From contig NZ_AYMU01000031.1 of assembly GCF_000633395.1 (NCBI RefSeq), positions 1 through 64,000 of the forward strand: DNA of 64,000 nucleotides. Direction: 5' to 3'. Shown here piece after piece: positions 1-7,744 of this stretch. Position 1 is the stretch's first letter. Every line of letters starts with the position of its first letter. Below the pieces are notes generated by a model. That model ran no database searches and had not been told where the DNA came from. It was given only the letters and a program-made list of their open reading frames with translations. The position numbers and the translations under genes were made by a program. The stretch is from Pseudomonas sp. PH1b. Its GTDB lineage: Bacteria > Pseudomonadota > Gammaproteobacteria > Pseudomonadales > Pseudomonadaceae.

Positions 1-1123
1 GGATGTCTTCCGGGTACTCGAGGTAGTACTGGCCGCGGCCGAGCATCACGCTTTGCACCAGGCCACTGCCGGAGCCCGGGGCGATGCCGTTGGCAGCGCC
101 GGCAATGGCGCCCAGGGTTGCCAGGCTGACGTTGGCCGTGGTGGTGCTGACCACCGGGCTGCGAGCGTGGTAGTTCATGAAGTACAGCCCGTACTCGGTG
201 TCATCGCCGAGCCAGCGCAGGGCCGCGCCCCATTGCCCGGAGTCACGGGCATCGCGGTCGCCGCCACGGGGCAGGATCACCCCTTCGCGGGTCACCTGGA
301 ACCCCTGGCCAAAGGCGGCGGCCACCGGTTGCAGGGGCGCGACTGCCGGGCTGCCGACGGTGTAGCCGGTGGTGCAGCCATCGGCCACCACGTCGTTGCC
401 GAAGAAGGTGCCGCAGTTGTCCACCACGGTCTGGTCCCACTCCAACTGGTAGAAGCCCTCTACCGTCAGCTGGTTGGTCAGGCCCTGGGACGCGAACAGC
501 ATGTTCACCGGCACCAGGCCTTCCTTGATTTCCGCGCCGGGGCGGCGAAAGGCCGACACGTCCACCGGGTTGATGCTGTTGATGGAGTTGCCGATGAAGG
601 TGCTCTCGCCCCAGCTGACCACCTGTTTGCCGGCGCGCACGGTGCCCGGCAAATCGGCGATGGAGTAGTTGTGGTAGACGAAGGCGTCGAGGATCTGCGC
701 ACCCGAGGATTTGGCTCCTTCCTTGCGGTTGTGGTCGCTGATGGGCTTGAACTCGCGGTCTTCATCCTTGAGCTCGAAGTCGTACCAGTACTTGCCGCGT
801 ACGAAGACTCCGGTATCACCGTACTTGAGCTCCAGGTCGTGCAGGCCCTTGAAGATCTTGGAGAAGGTCTCGCCCTTCTTGAAGTTCAACCGCCCATCGT
901 CCCCCGTGGACGACTGCGCCGTGCCGCCATTGACCGTGCCGACGAAATCCCGGTCGGCGTTGCGCATGCCCCAGCTGGCGCCCACGGACAGTGACGAGTC
1001 GAACTGCCCTTCGATTTCCCCGATGGTGAACGAAACCGCCTGAGCCTGGGTGCTGCAGCCTAGCGCCACCGCAACAGCCAGCGTCTGCGGTGTGAAGATG
1101 GCGCGCATTGTTATTCTTGTCAT
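1..1123 (-). CDS. DUF1302 family outer-membrane protein (partial, 3' end beyond window)
   Basis: The N-terminal ~370 residues are visible; the gene runs off the left edge. It begins with a signal peptide ending STQAQA-V, then the phrases FDSSLSVGASWGMRNAD, FVRGKYWYDFELKDE and SWGESTFIGNSINSINPVDVSAFRRPGAEIKEGLVPVNMLF, which are typical of DUF1302, a large beta-rich outer-membrane family. Family members usually travel with a DUF1329 lipoprotein and are linked to export or turnover of hydrophobic compounds; exact function is unknown. Two in-frame ATGs exist, at 1123 and 1108; I chose 1123 because GGGGAAG lies just upstream. The partner gene, if present, would be to the left of the window. Confidence 0.85.
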   Translation of the reverse strand, partial: MTRITMRAIFTPQTLAVAVALGCSTQAQAVSFTIGEIEGQFDSSLSVGASWGMRNADRDFVGTVNGGTAQSSTGDDGRLNFKKGETFSKIFKGLHDLELKYGDTGVFVRGKYWYDFELKDEDREFKPISDHNRKEGAKSSGAQILDAFVYHNYSIADLPGTVRAGKQVVSWGESTFIGNSINSINPVDVSAFRRPGAEIKEGLVPVNMLFASQGLTNQLTVEGFYQLEWDQTVVDNCGTFFGNDVVADGCTTGYTVGSPAVAPLQPVAAAFGQGFQVTREGVILPRGGDRDARDSGQWGAALRWLGDDTEYGLYFMNYHARSPVVSTTTANVSLATLGAIAGAANGIAPGSGSGLVQSVMLGRGQYYLEYPEDI

Positions 1124-1607
1124 GCGTCTTCCCCGGTGAGTGACAGGAAGCCTCACCCTACTGCCGGGGTACCACGGTCGATAAGCGCACCAAGGAGGTA
1201 TTCGAGCTGTCGCTCAAAAGGATGAGTGCCCTTGCCATCGGGGCCGCTCAGGGAGTATCCAGCGGCTGGATACAGATTCATCAAACCCATAGATACAGGG
1301 AGGGAGCTGGGGCGACTGTTGCTCAAGTTGTAACAGTCCTTGTCCTGATTCGCTATTTTTCCCTGGCCGTCCCGGGCTTATTCTTGCCTCGCAGTCACGG
1401 CAAACAGCCAGGCGCCATGACCAGAGAAAGTATCGGCCACGATAGTTTCCGCACACTGTTCCAGCAGGCTTGAAATGCTTCAGATTCAAGCCGCTACCCC
1501 AGGTTCACCGACGTTGGTTTTGTAGCTCCTTGATCTAACGTCTTACTTCGGCCGCTGCTCTTGCAGCGGCCTTTTTTATGCCTGGAAAAGAGTCGGGGGA
1601 GTTTCAT
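1124..1607. other. 484-bp intergenic region with no supported protein gene
   Basis: Lies between the divergently oriented left edge of the DUF1302 gene and the 3' end of the small membrane-protein gene at 1608-1967. I find no convincing coding sequence on either strand: the short open frames have no family resemblance and no ribosome binding site. The only strong signal is the terminator-like hairpin at 1551-1576 on the plus strand, which has no plus-strand gene in front of it, so the stretch 1300-1576 could hold a small RNA. The DUF1302 promoter must also lie here. Confidence 0.5.
1551..1576 (+). terminator. Rho-independent terminator without an obvious plus-strand gene
   Basis: GCCGCTGC (1551-1558), loop TCTT, GCAGCGGC (1563-1570), then a T-run (1572-1577). 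The T-run is on the plus strand only, so it terminates plus-strand transcription, yet no plus-strand coding gene precedes it. Confidence 0.75.
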
Positions 1608-1967
1608 CTAGGGGGTTTCGTCATCCGCCTCGTCGTAATGAAACTTATGCAGCAGGCGATGGGCGACCGGCGACAGGATCAACCCCAGGGTGGCGGCGAA
1701 AACCAGGTTGGTATAAAGCCCGTAGCTGGCGAAGAACAGCTTGCCGCCGGGGGTTTCCGGCATGTTGATGGGGCTGATCCCACCGAGGATCATGGCGGCG
1801 TCGAAGACCGCGTCGTGAAGGGATACATCCTGTTCGAAGTACAGCAGGCCGCTGATCCCCAGCAGAATCGAGAAACCGATCAGTGCCAGGACCACCAGGC
1901 CATGCATGCACATGCGGCGGAAAAAAAGCAGCCGCGACAATATGGGTTGGTCCTTGGATTCGTACAT
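1608..1967 (-). CDS. Small membrane protein resembling a two-helix potassium-channel pore without the selectivity filter
   Basis: 119 residues, unrecognised by name. A hydrophobic helix at ~20-42 (HGLVVLALIGFSILLGISGLL) is followed by a re-entrant-like segment FDAAMILGGISPINMPETPGGKLFFASYGLYTNLVFAATLGLILSPVAHRLLHKFHYDEADDE, with a second helix at ~84-106 and a charged C-terminus. The order TM1, short pore-like helix, ITP-like loop, G-K/R-L-F, TM2 matches the pore module of two-helix K+ channels (TTVGYGDxxPxTxxGR...), but the TVGYG filter is replaced by GGISPIN. That reading is inference. The ATG at 1967 has GGGAG 9 nt upstream. A 22-bp perfect palindrome lies ~90 bp upstream. Confidence 0.7.
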   Translation of the reverse strand: MYESKDQPILSRLLFFRRMCMHGLVVLALIGFSILLGISGLLYFEQDVSLHDAVFDAAMILGGISPINMPETPGGKLFFASYGLYTNLVFAATLGLILSPVAHRLLHKFHYDEADDETP

Positions 1968-2057
1968 TTGAAATACTCCCTTTTCATTCGATGACCGTCG
2001 AGCATAGAGACGAACGCCGCAGGAGTAAAACCGCCGGCCCTGAAGGTCCGGCGGGCA

Positions 2058-2079
2058 GGTTTTCCAGTACTGGAAAACC
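2058..2079. promoter_or_regulatory. 22-bp perfect palindrome, probable operator
   Basis: Half-site GGTTTTCCAGT followed directly by its reverse complement. It sits between the stop of the SDR gene (2152) and the start of the membrane-protein gene (1967). It has no T-run and no loop, so it looks like a protein-binding site rather than a terminator. Confidence 0.5.
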
Positions 2080-2151
2080 CGTTGCAAAGGCCGCTGCTAG
2101 TGCTGTCCGTCAAGACCATGGACAGGATCTGGAGCAGGGATGACGCCCGCC

Positions 2152-3063
2152 TCAGAGGGCGTACTTTTGCAGATTCTGCATCATCTCCTTCAAGGCCTCG
2201 ATATTGTCCTTGGGATGGGACGCGCCCTCGAAGTCACAGATCTGCTGCCAATGGGCGGCCACATCCTCCGGTGAAAACCCCTGGTGCGGGTCGAAACCGG
2301 CTCCCAGGCTGCGCTCCCAGCGCACCTTGCCGATCCAGCCACCGCCCACTTCGAACAGCCCGGAGGTTTCCTGGCACTGCTCACTGCCCAGGTACACCAC
2401 CAACGGGCTCACCAGTTCCGGCTTGAGCTGCTCGAACACCTGCGGCGGGATCAGCCCTTCGGTCATCCGCGTACCACCCGTGGGGGCGATGGCGTTGACC
2501 AGGATATTGTTCTTGCGCCCTTCGAGCGCCAGGGTCCGGGTCAGGCCGTACAGGCCCAGCTTGGCCATGCCGTAGTTGGACTGGCCGAAATTGCCGTAGA
2601 TGCCCGAGGTGGAGGCCGTGAAGATCACTCGCCCGTAGGCCTGGTCACGCAGGTGCGGCCAGGCCGCGCGGGTGACTTTGTAGGCGCCCTCGACATGCAC
2701 CCGGTACACCAGGTCCCAGTCGGCATCGTCCATCTTGTGGAAGGTCTTGTCCCGCAGGATGCCGGCGTTGTTGACCAGCACATCGACCCGACCGAACACG
2801 TCGAGGGCATTCTCGACGATCCGCGCGCCGTCGGTGACCGAATCATGGTTGGCCTCGGCAATGCCACCGGCCTCGCGGATCTCTGCCACCACCCGATCCG
2901 CCGCCGAAGCTCTGGCGCCTTCGCCCTGGGCCGAGCCTCCCAGGTCATTGACCAGTACCTTGGCGCCATGCCGGGCGAACAGCAACGCATGGGCCCGGCC
3001 CAGGCCACCGCCGGCTCCGGTGATGATCACCACTTTATCTTCCAAGCGCACAGACTCACTCAT
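2152..3063 (-). CDS. Short-chain dehydrogenase, (3R)-hydroxyacyl-CoA dehydrogenase-like (MFE-2 type)
   Basis: 303-residue classical SDR. The NAD(P)-binding TGAGGGLG lies at residues 15-22, NNAG at 98-101, the catalytic Ser in STSG near 151-153, and YGMAK supplies Tyr164 and Lys168. The extended C-terminus after the Rossmann domain (EVGGGWIGKVRWERS...GFSPEDVAAHWQQICDFE) is characteristic of the SDR unit of peroxisomal multifunctional enzyme 2 and its bacterial relatives, which oxidise (3R)-hydroxyacyl-CoA in beta-oxidation. Substrate here is inferred only. The ATG at 3063 follows GGAG; the upstream in-frame ATG lacks a ribosome binding site. Probably cytoplasmic and monocistronic, facing the same way as the hydrolase/aldolase pair upstream. 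Confidence 0.88.
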   Translation of the reverse strand: MSESVRLEDKVVIITGAGGGLGRAHALLFARHGAKVLVNDLGGSAQGEGARASAADRVVAEIREAGGIAEANHDSVTDGARIVENALDVFGRVDVLVNNAGILRDKTFHKMDDADWDLVYRVHVEGAYKVTRAAWPHLRDQAYGRVIFTASTSGIYGNFGQSNYGMAKLGLYGLTRTLALEGRKNNILVNAIAPTGGTRMTEGLIPPQVFEQLKPELVSPLVVYLGSEQCQETSGLFEVGGGWIGKVRWERSLGAGFDPHQGFSPEDVAAHWQQICDFEGASHPKDNIEALKEMMQNLQKYAL

Positions 3064-3266
3064 AGCAAACTCCAGCAGGGCCAAGGGGCATTCAGTCGAG
3101 TGTCAGGCAGCCGTTCGCCGGTCACAATAAAAACGTCCGGGCCTGAATGGTGCGCGATAAGACAGCGGGATAATCACTGGCGACCGCTCAAGACCGCCGT
3201 CTGCCCGGGGCAGGCAAATCCTGCGGCCTTAGCTCCAGGAGGCCGTCCGCTGGCCTTCGGGCACTG

Positions 3267-4169
3267 TCAGGTGCCCACCGCCTGGCACGCGGGCGCCATG
3301 AGGTTGTCGCGAAACCCCAGGTAATGCTTGAGCACCAGCAAGGGCGCCTCGATTTGCGGGTAATGGCCGATGCCCGGCAACAGCACCGTGTCCGGCTCGG
3401 CGATCAATTGTCGGTAGCGCTCCACCATGTGCGCCCCGGAGATCGGATCCTGGGCCCCATCGATCACCCGCAGCGGCACCCCGCCGCGCTGCATGGCACT
3501 GACCCAGCGCTCGCGCTGGACTCGACGCTCGGGGATATAACCGATCAGCTTGTGCAGGATCCGTGGCCCGTTGTTGCGCTCCACCAGGCTCCAGAAGTCA
3601 TCCAGGACCGTCTCGCTGGGGCGGGTCTGGGGGCCGAATATCTGCCGGAAGCTGTTCGCCAGGCCCTGCCGGCTGAAAGCGCGCCCGAGCATCCAGCCCA
3701 GGGGGCTGAGCAACAGCTTCTGGGTCAGCACCGGGCGGTGGGTTTCCGGAAACAGACCACCATTGAGAAACACACAGCTGGCGATCTCGATCCGTTGCTC
3801 ATAGTGCCGGGCGAGCAGTTCCTGGGCGACGCTGTCGCCGTAGTCATGGGCCAAAAGGTGCACCGGTTCCTCGACACCCAGGTGGGCCAGCAGCGCCTGC
3901 TGCAGGTCCGCCTGCTCCAGCAGGCTGTAGTCATGGTCCAGGGGCTTGGCCGAATCTCCGAAGCCGAGCATGTCGCAGGCGATCACCTGATAGCGCCGGG
4001 CCAGGGGGCGCCACAGGTAATGCCAGTCCCAGCTGGCCGTGGGAAATCCGTGGATCAACAGCAGCGGCTCACCCTGGCCCGCCACCCAGTAACGAAGAGT
4101 CTGGCCGGCAAACACGAAGTCCTGCCCGCTCTTGCGCCAGACACTCAGGGGGATCTCGGCAATAGGCAT
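3267..4169 (-). CDS. Alpha/beta hydrolase, haloalkane dehalogenase / epoxide hydrolase-like
   Basis: 300 residues with an alpha/beta-hydrolase core: oxyanion-hole HGFP at 40-43, nucleophile elbow HDYGDS with Asp109 as nucleophile, and the catalytic His near 269 in GIGHYP. An Asp nucleophile (not Ser) points to the haloalkane dehalogenase / epoxide hydrolase branch rather than esterases; the halide-binding Trp after the nucleophile is Tyr here, so a true dehalogenase is not assured. Its ATG shares one base with the TGA of the upstream aldolase/adducin gene (TGATG), so the two are translationally coupled and probably act on the same compound. Confidence 0.85.
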   Translation of the reverse strand: MPIAEIPLSVWRKSGQDFVFAGQTLRYWVAGQGEPLLLIHGFPTASWDWHYLWRPLARRYQVIACDMLGFGDSAKPLDHDYSLLEQADLQQALLAHLGVEEPVHLLAHDYGDSVAQELLARHYEQRIEIASCVFLNGGLFPETHRPVLTQKLLLSPLGWMLGRAFSRQGLANSFRQIFGPQTRPSETVLDDFWSLVERNNGPRILHKLIGYIPERRVQRERWVSAMQRGGVPLRVIDGAQDPISGAHMVERYRQLIAEPDTVLLPGIGHYPQIEAPLLVLKHYLGFRDNLMAPACQAVGT

Positions 4170-4951
4170 CAGCGTTTATAACCCGGGTCGAGTTGATCGA
4201 GTTTGCGCAGCAGCGCCGGCCAGGCCAGCACGCCGCCCACGCCCTGGGCACTGCGGGTGACCCCGGCGATCATCGCCTTGGCCCCGGCCAGGATCGGCGC
4301 AGGAATGGCGATCAGCTCGGCGCCGCCGTTCTGCGCCAGCACCTGGATCTCGCAGGCCCGCTGGAAGATGAACATCATCAGGAAGGTATCGGAGATGCTC
4401 GCACCGCAGGTCAGCAGGCCATGGTTGTGCAGCATCAGGAAACCGTTGTCGCCCAGGTCCGCCTGCAGCCGGACCTTCTCCTCGGGGTTCAGCGCCACGC
4501 CCTCATAGGGGTGATAGCCCAGGCTCGCGAGCACCAGCAGCGACTGCTGGCTGATGGGCAACACGCCCTGCTTCTGCGCAGACACCGCGACCCCGGCCGC
4601 AGTGTGGGTGTGCAGGACGCACAGCACGTCGTGACGCACCGCATGGATCGCACTGTGGATGGTGTAGCCCGCCGGGTTGATCTCGTAGGGGCTGTCCATC
4701 AGCTTGCGGCCATCCTGATCGACCTTCACCAGGCTGGAGGCGGTGATCTCGTGGAACATCATGCCGAACGGGTTGATCAGGAAGTCGTCGGTGCCCGGCA
4801 CCTTGGCGGAAATGTGGGTGAAGATCAGGTCGTCCCAGCCGTGCATCGCCACCAGGCGGTAGCAGGCTGCCAGGTCCACACGGGTTTGCCATTCGATGGC
4901 ACTGACCTGGTTTTGTACACTCGGTGTCGATTGAACGGGGGCTGGGCTCAC
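4169..4951 (-). CDS. Class II aldolase/adducin family protein
   Basis: 260 residues. The family's zinc site is visible: HTHTAAG at 114-120 (His114, His116) and a later HNHG. Members are metal-dependent aldolases, epimerases or decarboxylases; Pseudomonas homologues of this length are unassigned. I chose the GTG at 4951 (MSPAPVQ...) because GAGG stands 8 nt upstream; longer in-frame starts have no ribosome binding site and add low-complexity residues. Immediately followed by the Asp-nucleophile hydrolase with a 1-base overlap, which suggests a two-step catabolic or detoxification unit, possibly together with the SDR gene downstream. Confidence 0.85.
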   Translation of the reverse strand: MSPAPVQSTPSVQNQVSAIEWQTRVDLAACYRLVAMHGWDDLIFTHISAKVPGTDDFLINPFGMMFHEITASSLVKVDQDGRKLMDSPYEINPAGYTIHSAIHAVRHDVLCVLHTHTAAGVAVSAQKQGVLPISQQSLLVLASLGYHPYEGVALNPEEKVRLQADLGDNGFLMLHNHGLLTCGASISDTFLMMFIFQRACEIQVLAQNGGAELIAIPAPILAGAKAMIAGVTRSAQGVGGVLAWPALLRKLDQLDPGYKR

Positions 4952-5096
4952 GGCAAGGACCTCGGTGATGGTTCTTATTGGATGAGAGGACCTTGAGAGT
5001 CTAGTCAGCCTGAGCCCGGCACGGAGTTGCATTGGCAGCCAGCTTGATGACCTTGCGGGTCAGCCCGGTGTCAGGCTCTGGAACGCGGGTTTCACG

Positions 5097-5783
5097 TCAA
5101 AGCATCGACGCCAGTAAAGGTGCTGCGAACAGGTTGAGCAGCCCGGTCAGGACCATTACCAACCCCGCCACCGAGCCCTCCTCGCCCCCCACTTCATGAG
5201 CCCGGCTGACCCCGGCACCATGGGCCCCGACGCCAAACAGCGCGCCTCGGGCCAGGGCACTGCGCAGGGGCAGCCAACGCAGCAGCACGCCACCGAGCAT
5301 GGCGCCCAGCACCCCGGTGAACATCACGAACACCGCGGTCAGCTCGGGCACGCCTCCCAAGTCATGGGCCAGGGGCATGGCGAAAGGCGTGGTGATGGAA
5401 CGTGGCACCAGGGACAGGGTCACCGAACTGTCCAGGGCCAGGGCCTTGGCCAGCCAGAAGGAGCTGCCGATGGACGCCACGCTGCCCGCCAGCATGCCCA
5501 GCAACAAGGCCGACCAGTGGCGCGCCAGCAACTGCCGCTGCTGCCAGATGGGAATGGCAAAGGCCACAGTCACCGGCCCCAGCACCAGCATCAGCCAGTG
5601 GGTGTTGGCGGCGTATTCGGCGTAGGCGGTGTGCAGCGGCACGGCGATCGCCAGCAACAGCGCCGGCACCAGAATCAGTGGCGACAGCAGGTAGCGCCCG
5701 GTGCGCCGGTAGATCCAGCGGCTGAACAGGTAGGCCACCAGGGTCAGGGCCAGCCAGAACATCGGCATCAGCTCAAGCTTCAT
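5097..5783 (-). CDS. LrgB/CidB (YohK) family membrane protein
   Basis: 228 residues, multiple hydrophobic segments, with the LrgB-family stretch SLVPRSITTPFAMPLAHDLGGVPELTAVFVMFTGVLGAMLGGVLL and GAHGAGVSRAHEVGGEEGSVAGLVMVLTGL near the C-terminus. LrgB works with LrgA/CidA as a holin-like pair; current evidence in other bacteria links them to pyruvate or small-acid movement and control of murein hydrolase activity. It overlaps the upstream lrgA-like gene by 11 bp, so the two form one operon. Inner membrane. Confidence 0.92.
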   Translation of the reverse strand: MKLELMPMFWLALTLVAYLFSRWIYRRTGRYLLSPLILVPALLLAIAVPLHTAYAEYAANTHWLMLVLGPVTVAFAIPIWQQRQLLARHWSALLLGMLAGSVASIGSSFWLAKALALDSSVTLSLVPRSITTPFAMPLAHDLGGVPELTAVFVMFTGVLGAMLGGVLLRWLPLRSALARGALFGVGAHGAGVSRAHEVGGEEGSVAGLVMVLTGLLNLFAAPLLASML

Positions 5784-6159
5784 GGCGCATCCTCCAGCGA
5801 CAGACCAGTTCCACCGTCAGTGCGGTCACCAGCATCACCAGCAGGGTGCTGACACCGATCACCAGCAGGATCCGCCAGCCCTCCTCACGCAGCAGGCCGC
5901 CGTAATCGAGCAAGCTCATCAATGCCGGGATGAAGAACAGCAGCATCTCCGCCATCAACAGCCCCGCGCCCGATTGCAGGGCCGCCGGCCGGACCCAGCC
6001 CAGGGCAAAGGCCAGCAGCAACAGGGCCAGCACCACCACCCCGCCGGGAATCGGCCAGGGCAGCCAGGCGGCCAACTGACAACCGAGAAAGTAGATACCC
6101 AGCAGCACCGCCAGTTCACAGATCAGGCGGGCCAGGCGTTTGCAGGTGGAAATATTCAT
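5773..6159 (-). CDS. LrgA/CidA (YohJ) family holin-like protein
   Basis: 128 residues with four predicted transmembrane helices (LAVLLGIYFLGCQLAAWL, PIPGGVVVLALLLLAFALGW, GLLMAEMLLFFIPALMSLL, ILLVIGVSTLLVMLVTALTVEL). The IPGGVVVLALLLLA segment and the LLFFIPALMSLLDY turn are CidA/LrgA hallmarks. First gene of the pair with the LrgB homologue; divergent from a LysR-type gene that probably regulates it. Confidence 0.92.
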   Translation of the reverse strand: MNISTCKRLARLICELAVLLGIYFLGCQLAAWLPWPIPGGVVVLALLLLAFALGWVRPAALQSGAGLLMAEMLLFFIPALMSLLDYGGLLREEGWRILLVIGVSTLLVMLVTALTVELVCRWRMRHEA

Positions 6160-6226
6160 CGGATCGGTTCCTCTCAGGGGCTTATTTTAGGTAATGCCCC
6201 ACCATCACCGAAGCGAATTGTTAGAC

Positions 6227-6249
6227 TGGAAACCATTCCAATCTGGAAT
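6227..6249. promoter_or_regulatory. Overlapping inverted repeats in lrgA/LysR divergent promoter
   Basis: TGGAA-N4-TTCCA (6227-6240) overlaps ATTCCA-N3-TGGAAT (6235-6249). The nested dyads sit directly in front of the LysR start codon and 70-90 bp from the divergent lrgA start, as expected for a LysR autoregulatory and target operator. Confidence 0.45.
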
Positions 6250-6256
6250 TACCACC

Positions 6257-7153
6257 ATGGATTTCAAACAGCTTCGCAGCTTCGCCGAAGTGATCCGCCA
6301 GGGCGGTTTCACCCAGGCGGCCAAAACCCTGCACATCAGCCAGTCGGCGGTCAGCAAGCAGGTCGCGCAACTGGAACAGAGCCTCGGCACGCCCCTGCTG
6401 GAGCGCCAGGGCTCGCACATTCACCTCACGGCCGCAGGCAGCGTGGTGCTGCAGCGGGCCGAAGGGATGCTGCACTTGCGCAATGAATTGCTCAGTGAAC
6501 TGGATGACTTGAGCCAGCTGACCCGCGGCGAGTTGCGCCTGGGCCTGCCGCTGATGGGCGGCGACGCGCTGTTTGCCAGCCGCTTCGCCGAATACCGGCG
6601 GCGCTATCCGAACATCCAGGTGCAATTGCTCGAAGGCGGCAGCCTGAATGTCGAGCAGGCGGTGCGCAACGGTGAGCTGGAACTGGGCGGCAGCCTGACC
6701 CCCAAAGACCCGGCGTTCGCCTATCAGCCCTTTTGCGATGAGCCGCTGGATGCCTTGCTGCCCGCCGACCATCCACTGGCCATGAACGCCCAGGTACGCC
6801 TGGAGGAACTGGCAGACACGCCCTTCCTCCTGTACCAGCGCAGCTTTGTACTCAACGACCGCCTGCTCCAGGCCTGCCAGCAGGTGGGTTTCACCCCCAG
6901 GGAAGGCGGCCGCAGCGGCCAGGCGGACTTTCTTGCGGCACTGGTGGCGGCCGGCCAGGGCGTGGTGCTGCTGCCCAGTGTGGTGGCCCGCAGCCTGGTG
7001 CGGCCCGGAGTCGTGCGCCTGACGCTCAAGGCCCCGCCCTACCTGCGCTGGGACATTGCCTTCATCTGGCGTCAGGGCGCCTACCTGTCCAAGGCAGCGC
7101 AAGCCTGGCTGGCGCTGCTACGGGAGCAGCCGGTCAGCCCCGCAGTGCACTGA
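6257..7153 (+). CDS. LysR family transcriptional regulator
   Basis: 298 residues. N-terminal winged helix (MDFKQLRSFAEVIRQGGFTQAAKTLHISQSAVSKQVAQLEQSLGTPLLER, residues 1-50) and a LysR substrate-binding domain (~90-290). Divergent from the LrgA/LrgB operon, so the likely target is that pair, in analogy to CidR in Gram-positives; the effector is unknown. The ATG at 6257 gives the canonical LysR N-terminus although no strong ribosome binding site is visible. Its last 20 bp overlap the 3' end of the convergent flavodoxin gene. Confidence 0.93.
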   Translation: MDFKQLRSFAEVIRQGGFTQAAKTLHISQSAVSKQVAQLEQSLGTPLLERQGSHIHLTAAGSVVLQRAEGMLHLRNELLSELDDLSQLTRGELRLGLPLMGGDALFASRFAEYRRRYPNIQVQLLEGGSLNVEQAVRNGELELGGSLTPKDPAFAYQPFCDEPLDALLPADHPLAMNAQVRLEELADTPFLLYQRSFVLNDRLLQACQQVGFTPREGGRSGQADFLAALVAAGQGVVLLPSVVARSLVRPGVVRLTLKAPPYLRWDIAFIWRQGAYLSKAAQAWLALLREQPVSPAVH

Positions 7154-7589
7154 CCAGCTCGGCCAGCCAGGGCTCGGCATCGGCTTCCGGGGTCACGCTT
7201 TCGCTGGCGTCCAGGCGCAACATCGGCAGGACTTCCTGAACCCCCAGTTCGGCAAACAGCTCGCGCATCAGTTCGCCACCGCCGCAGAAGGTATCGCCGT
7301 AGCTGGCATCGCCGAGGCCGATCACCGCCCCCGGCAACCCGCGCCAGGCAGCCGGCAACTGATCGCGAATGCTCGAATACAGCGGTTGCAGGTTGTCCGG
7401 CAGCTCGCCCATGCCGGTGGTCGAGGTCACGGCCAGCAGCGCCTGCGGGGCGAAAGCCTGGACCTCGGCCAGGGTCGCACGCGGGTTGTGCCAGGCCTCG
7501 AAACCTGCGGCGTTGAGGATCTTGGCGGCATGCCGGGCGACTTCTTCAGCCGTGCCGTACACCGAGCCGGAAAGGATGGCGACTTTCAT
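7134..7589 (-). CDS. mioC: MioC-type flavodoxin
   Basis: 151-residue FMN flavoprotein. The phosphate-binding loop SGSVYGTAEE is at 7-16, and the isoalloxazine loops are TSTTGMGELPDN and GLGDASYGDTFCGGG. MioC flavodoxins donate electrons, for instance to biotin synthase in E. coli; P. aeruginosa has a homologue in the same gene neighbourhood. The ATG at 7589 is preceded by AGGAA at 8 nt. A perfect DnaA-box sequence (7681-7689) lies ~90 bp upstream, which recalls the DnaA-controlled mioC promoter of E. coli, though this is not the oriC region. Confidence 0.9.
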   Translation of the reverse strand: MKVAILSGSVYGTAEEVARHAAKILNAAGFEAWHNPRATLAEVQAFAPQALLAVTSTTGMGELPDNLQPLYSSIRDQLPAAWRGLPGAVIGLGDASYGDTFCGGGELMRELFAELGVQEVLPMLRLDASESVTPEADAEPWLAELVSALRG

Positions 7590-7680
7590 CAATCTGTTCC
7601 TGAAGCTGACTAAAAGACTGGGATATTAACAGCTACGGAGTAAAATCCCTTTTCTGCCGGCCAGGGCTCTGAAAAGACCC

Positions 7681-7689
7681 TGTGGATAA
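7681..7689. other. Perfect DnaA-box 9-mer upstream of mioC
   Basis: TGTGGATAA, reverse complement of TTATCCACA, in the intergenic region between divergent mioC and the LOV gene. Two further copies in the window are inside coding genes (16190-16198 and 37426-37434) and are probably chance. Confidence 0.4.
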
Positions 7690-7744
7690 CTGGCCAGCCA
7701 GCCTTAGAATCCAGCCTTTGCTGATCGATAGCGGAATTTTTGGG

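Noticed and set aside
53..994. Long open frame on the plus strand opposite the DUF1302 gene
   Set aside because: Low-complexity Gly/Ala/Val/His-rich translation with no family resemblance; the minus strand encodes a convincing outer-membrane protein.
1214..1489. Short open frames on both strands in the 1.1-1.6 kb gap
   Set aside because: No ribosome binding sites and no family resemblance; the region looks noncoding.
7681..7689. Replication origin
   Set aside because: Only one intergenic DnaA box, no cluster, no AT-rich unwinding region and no dnaA/dnaN/gidA genes nearby.
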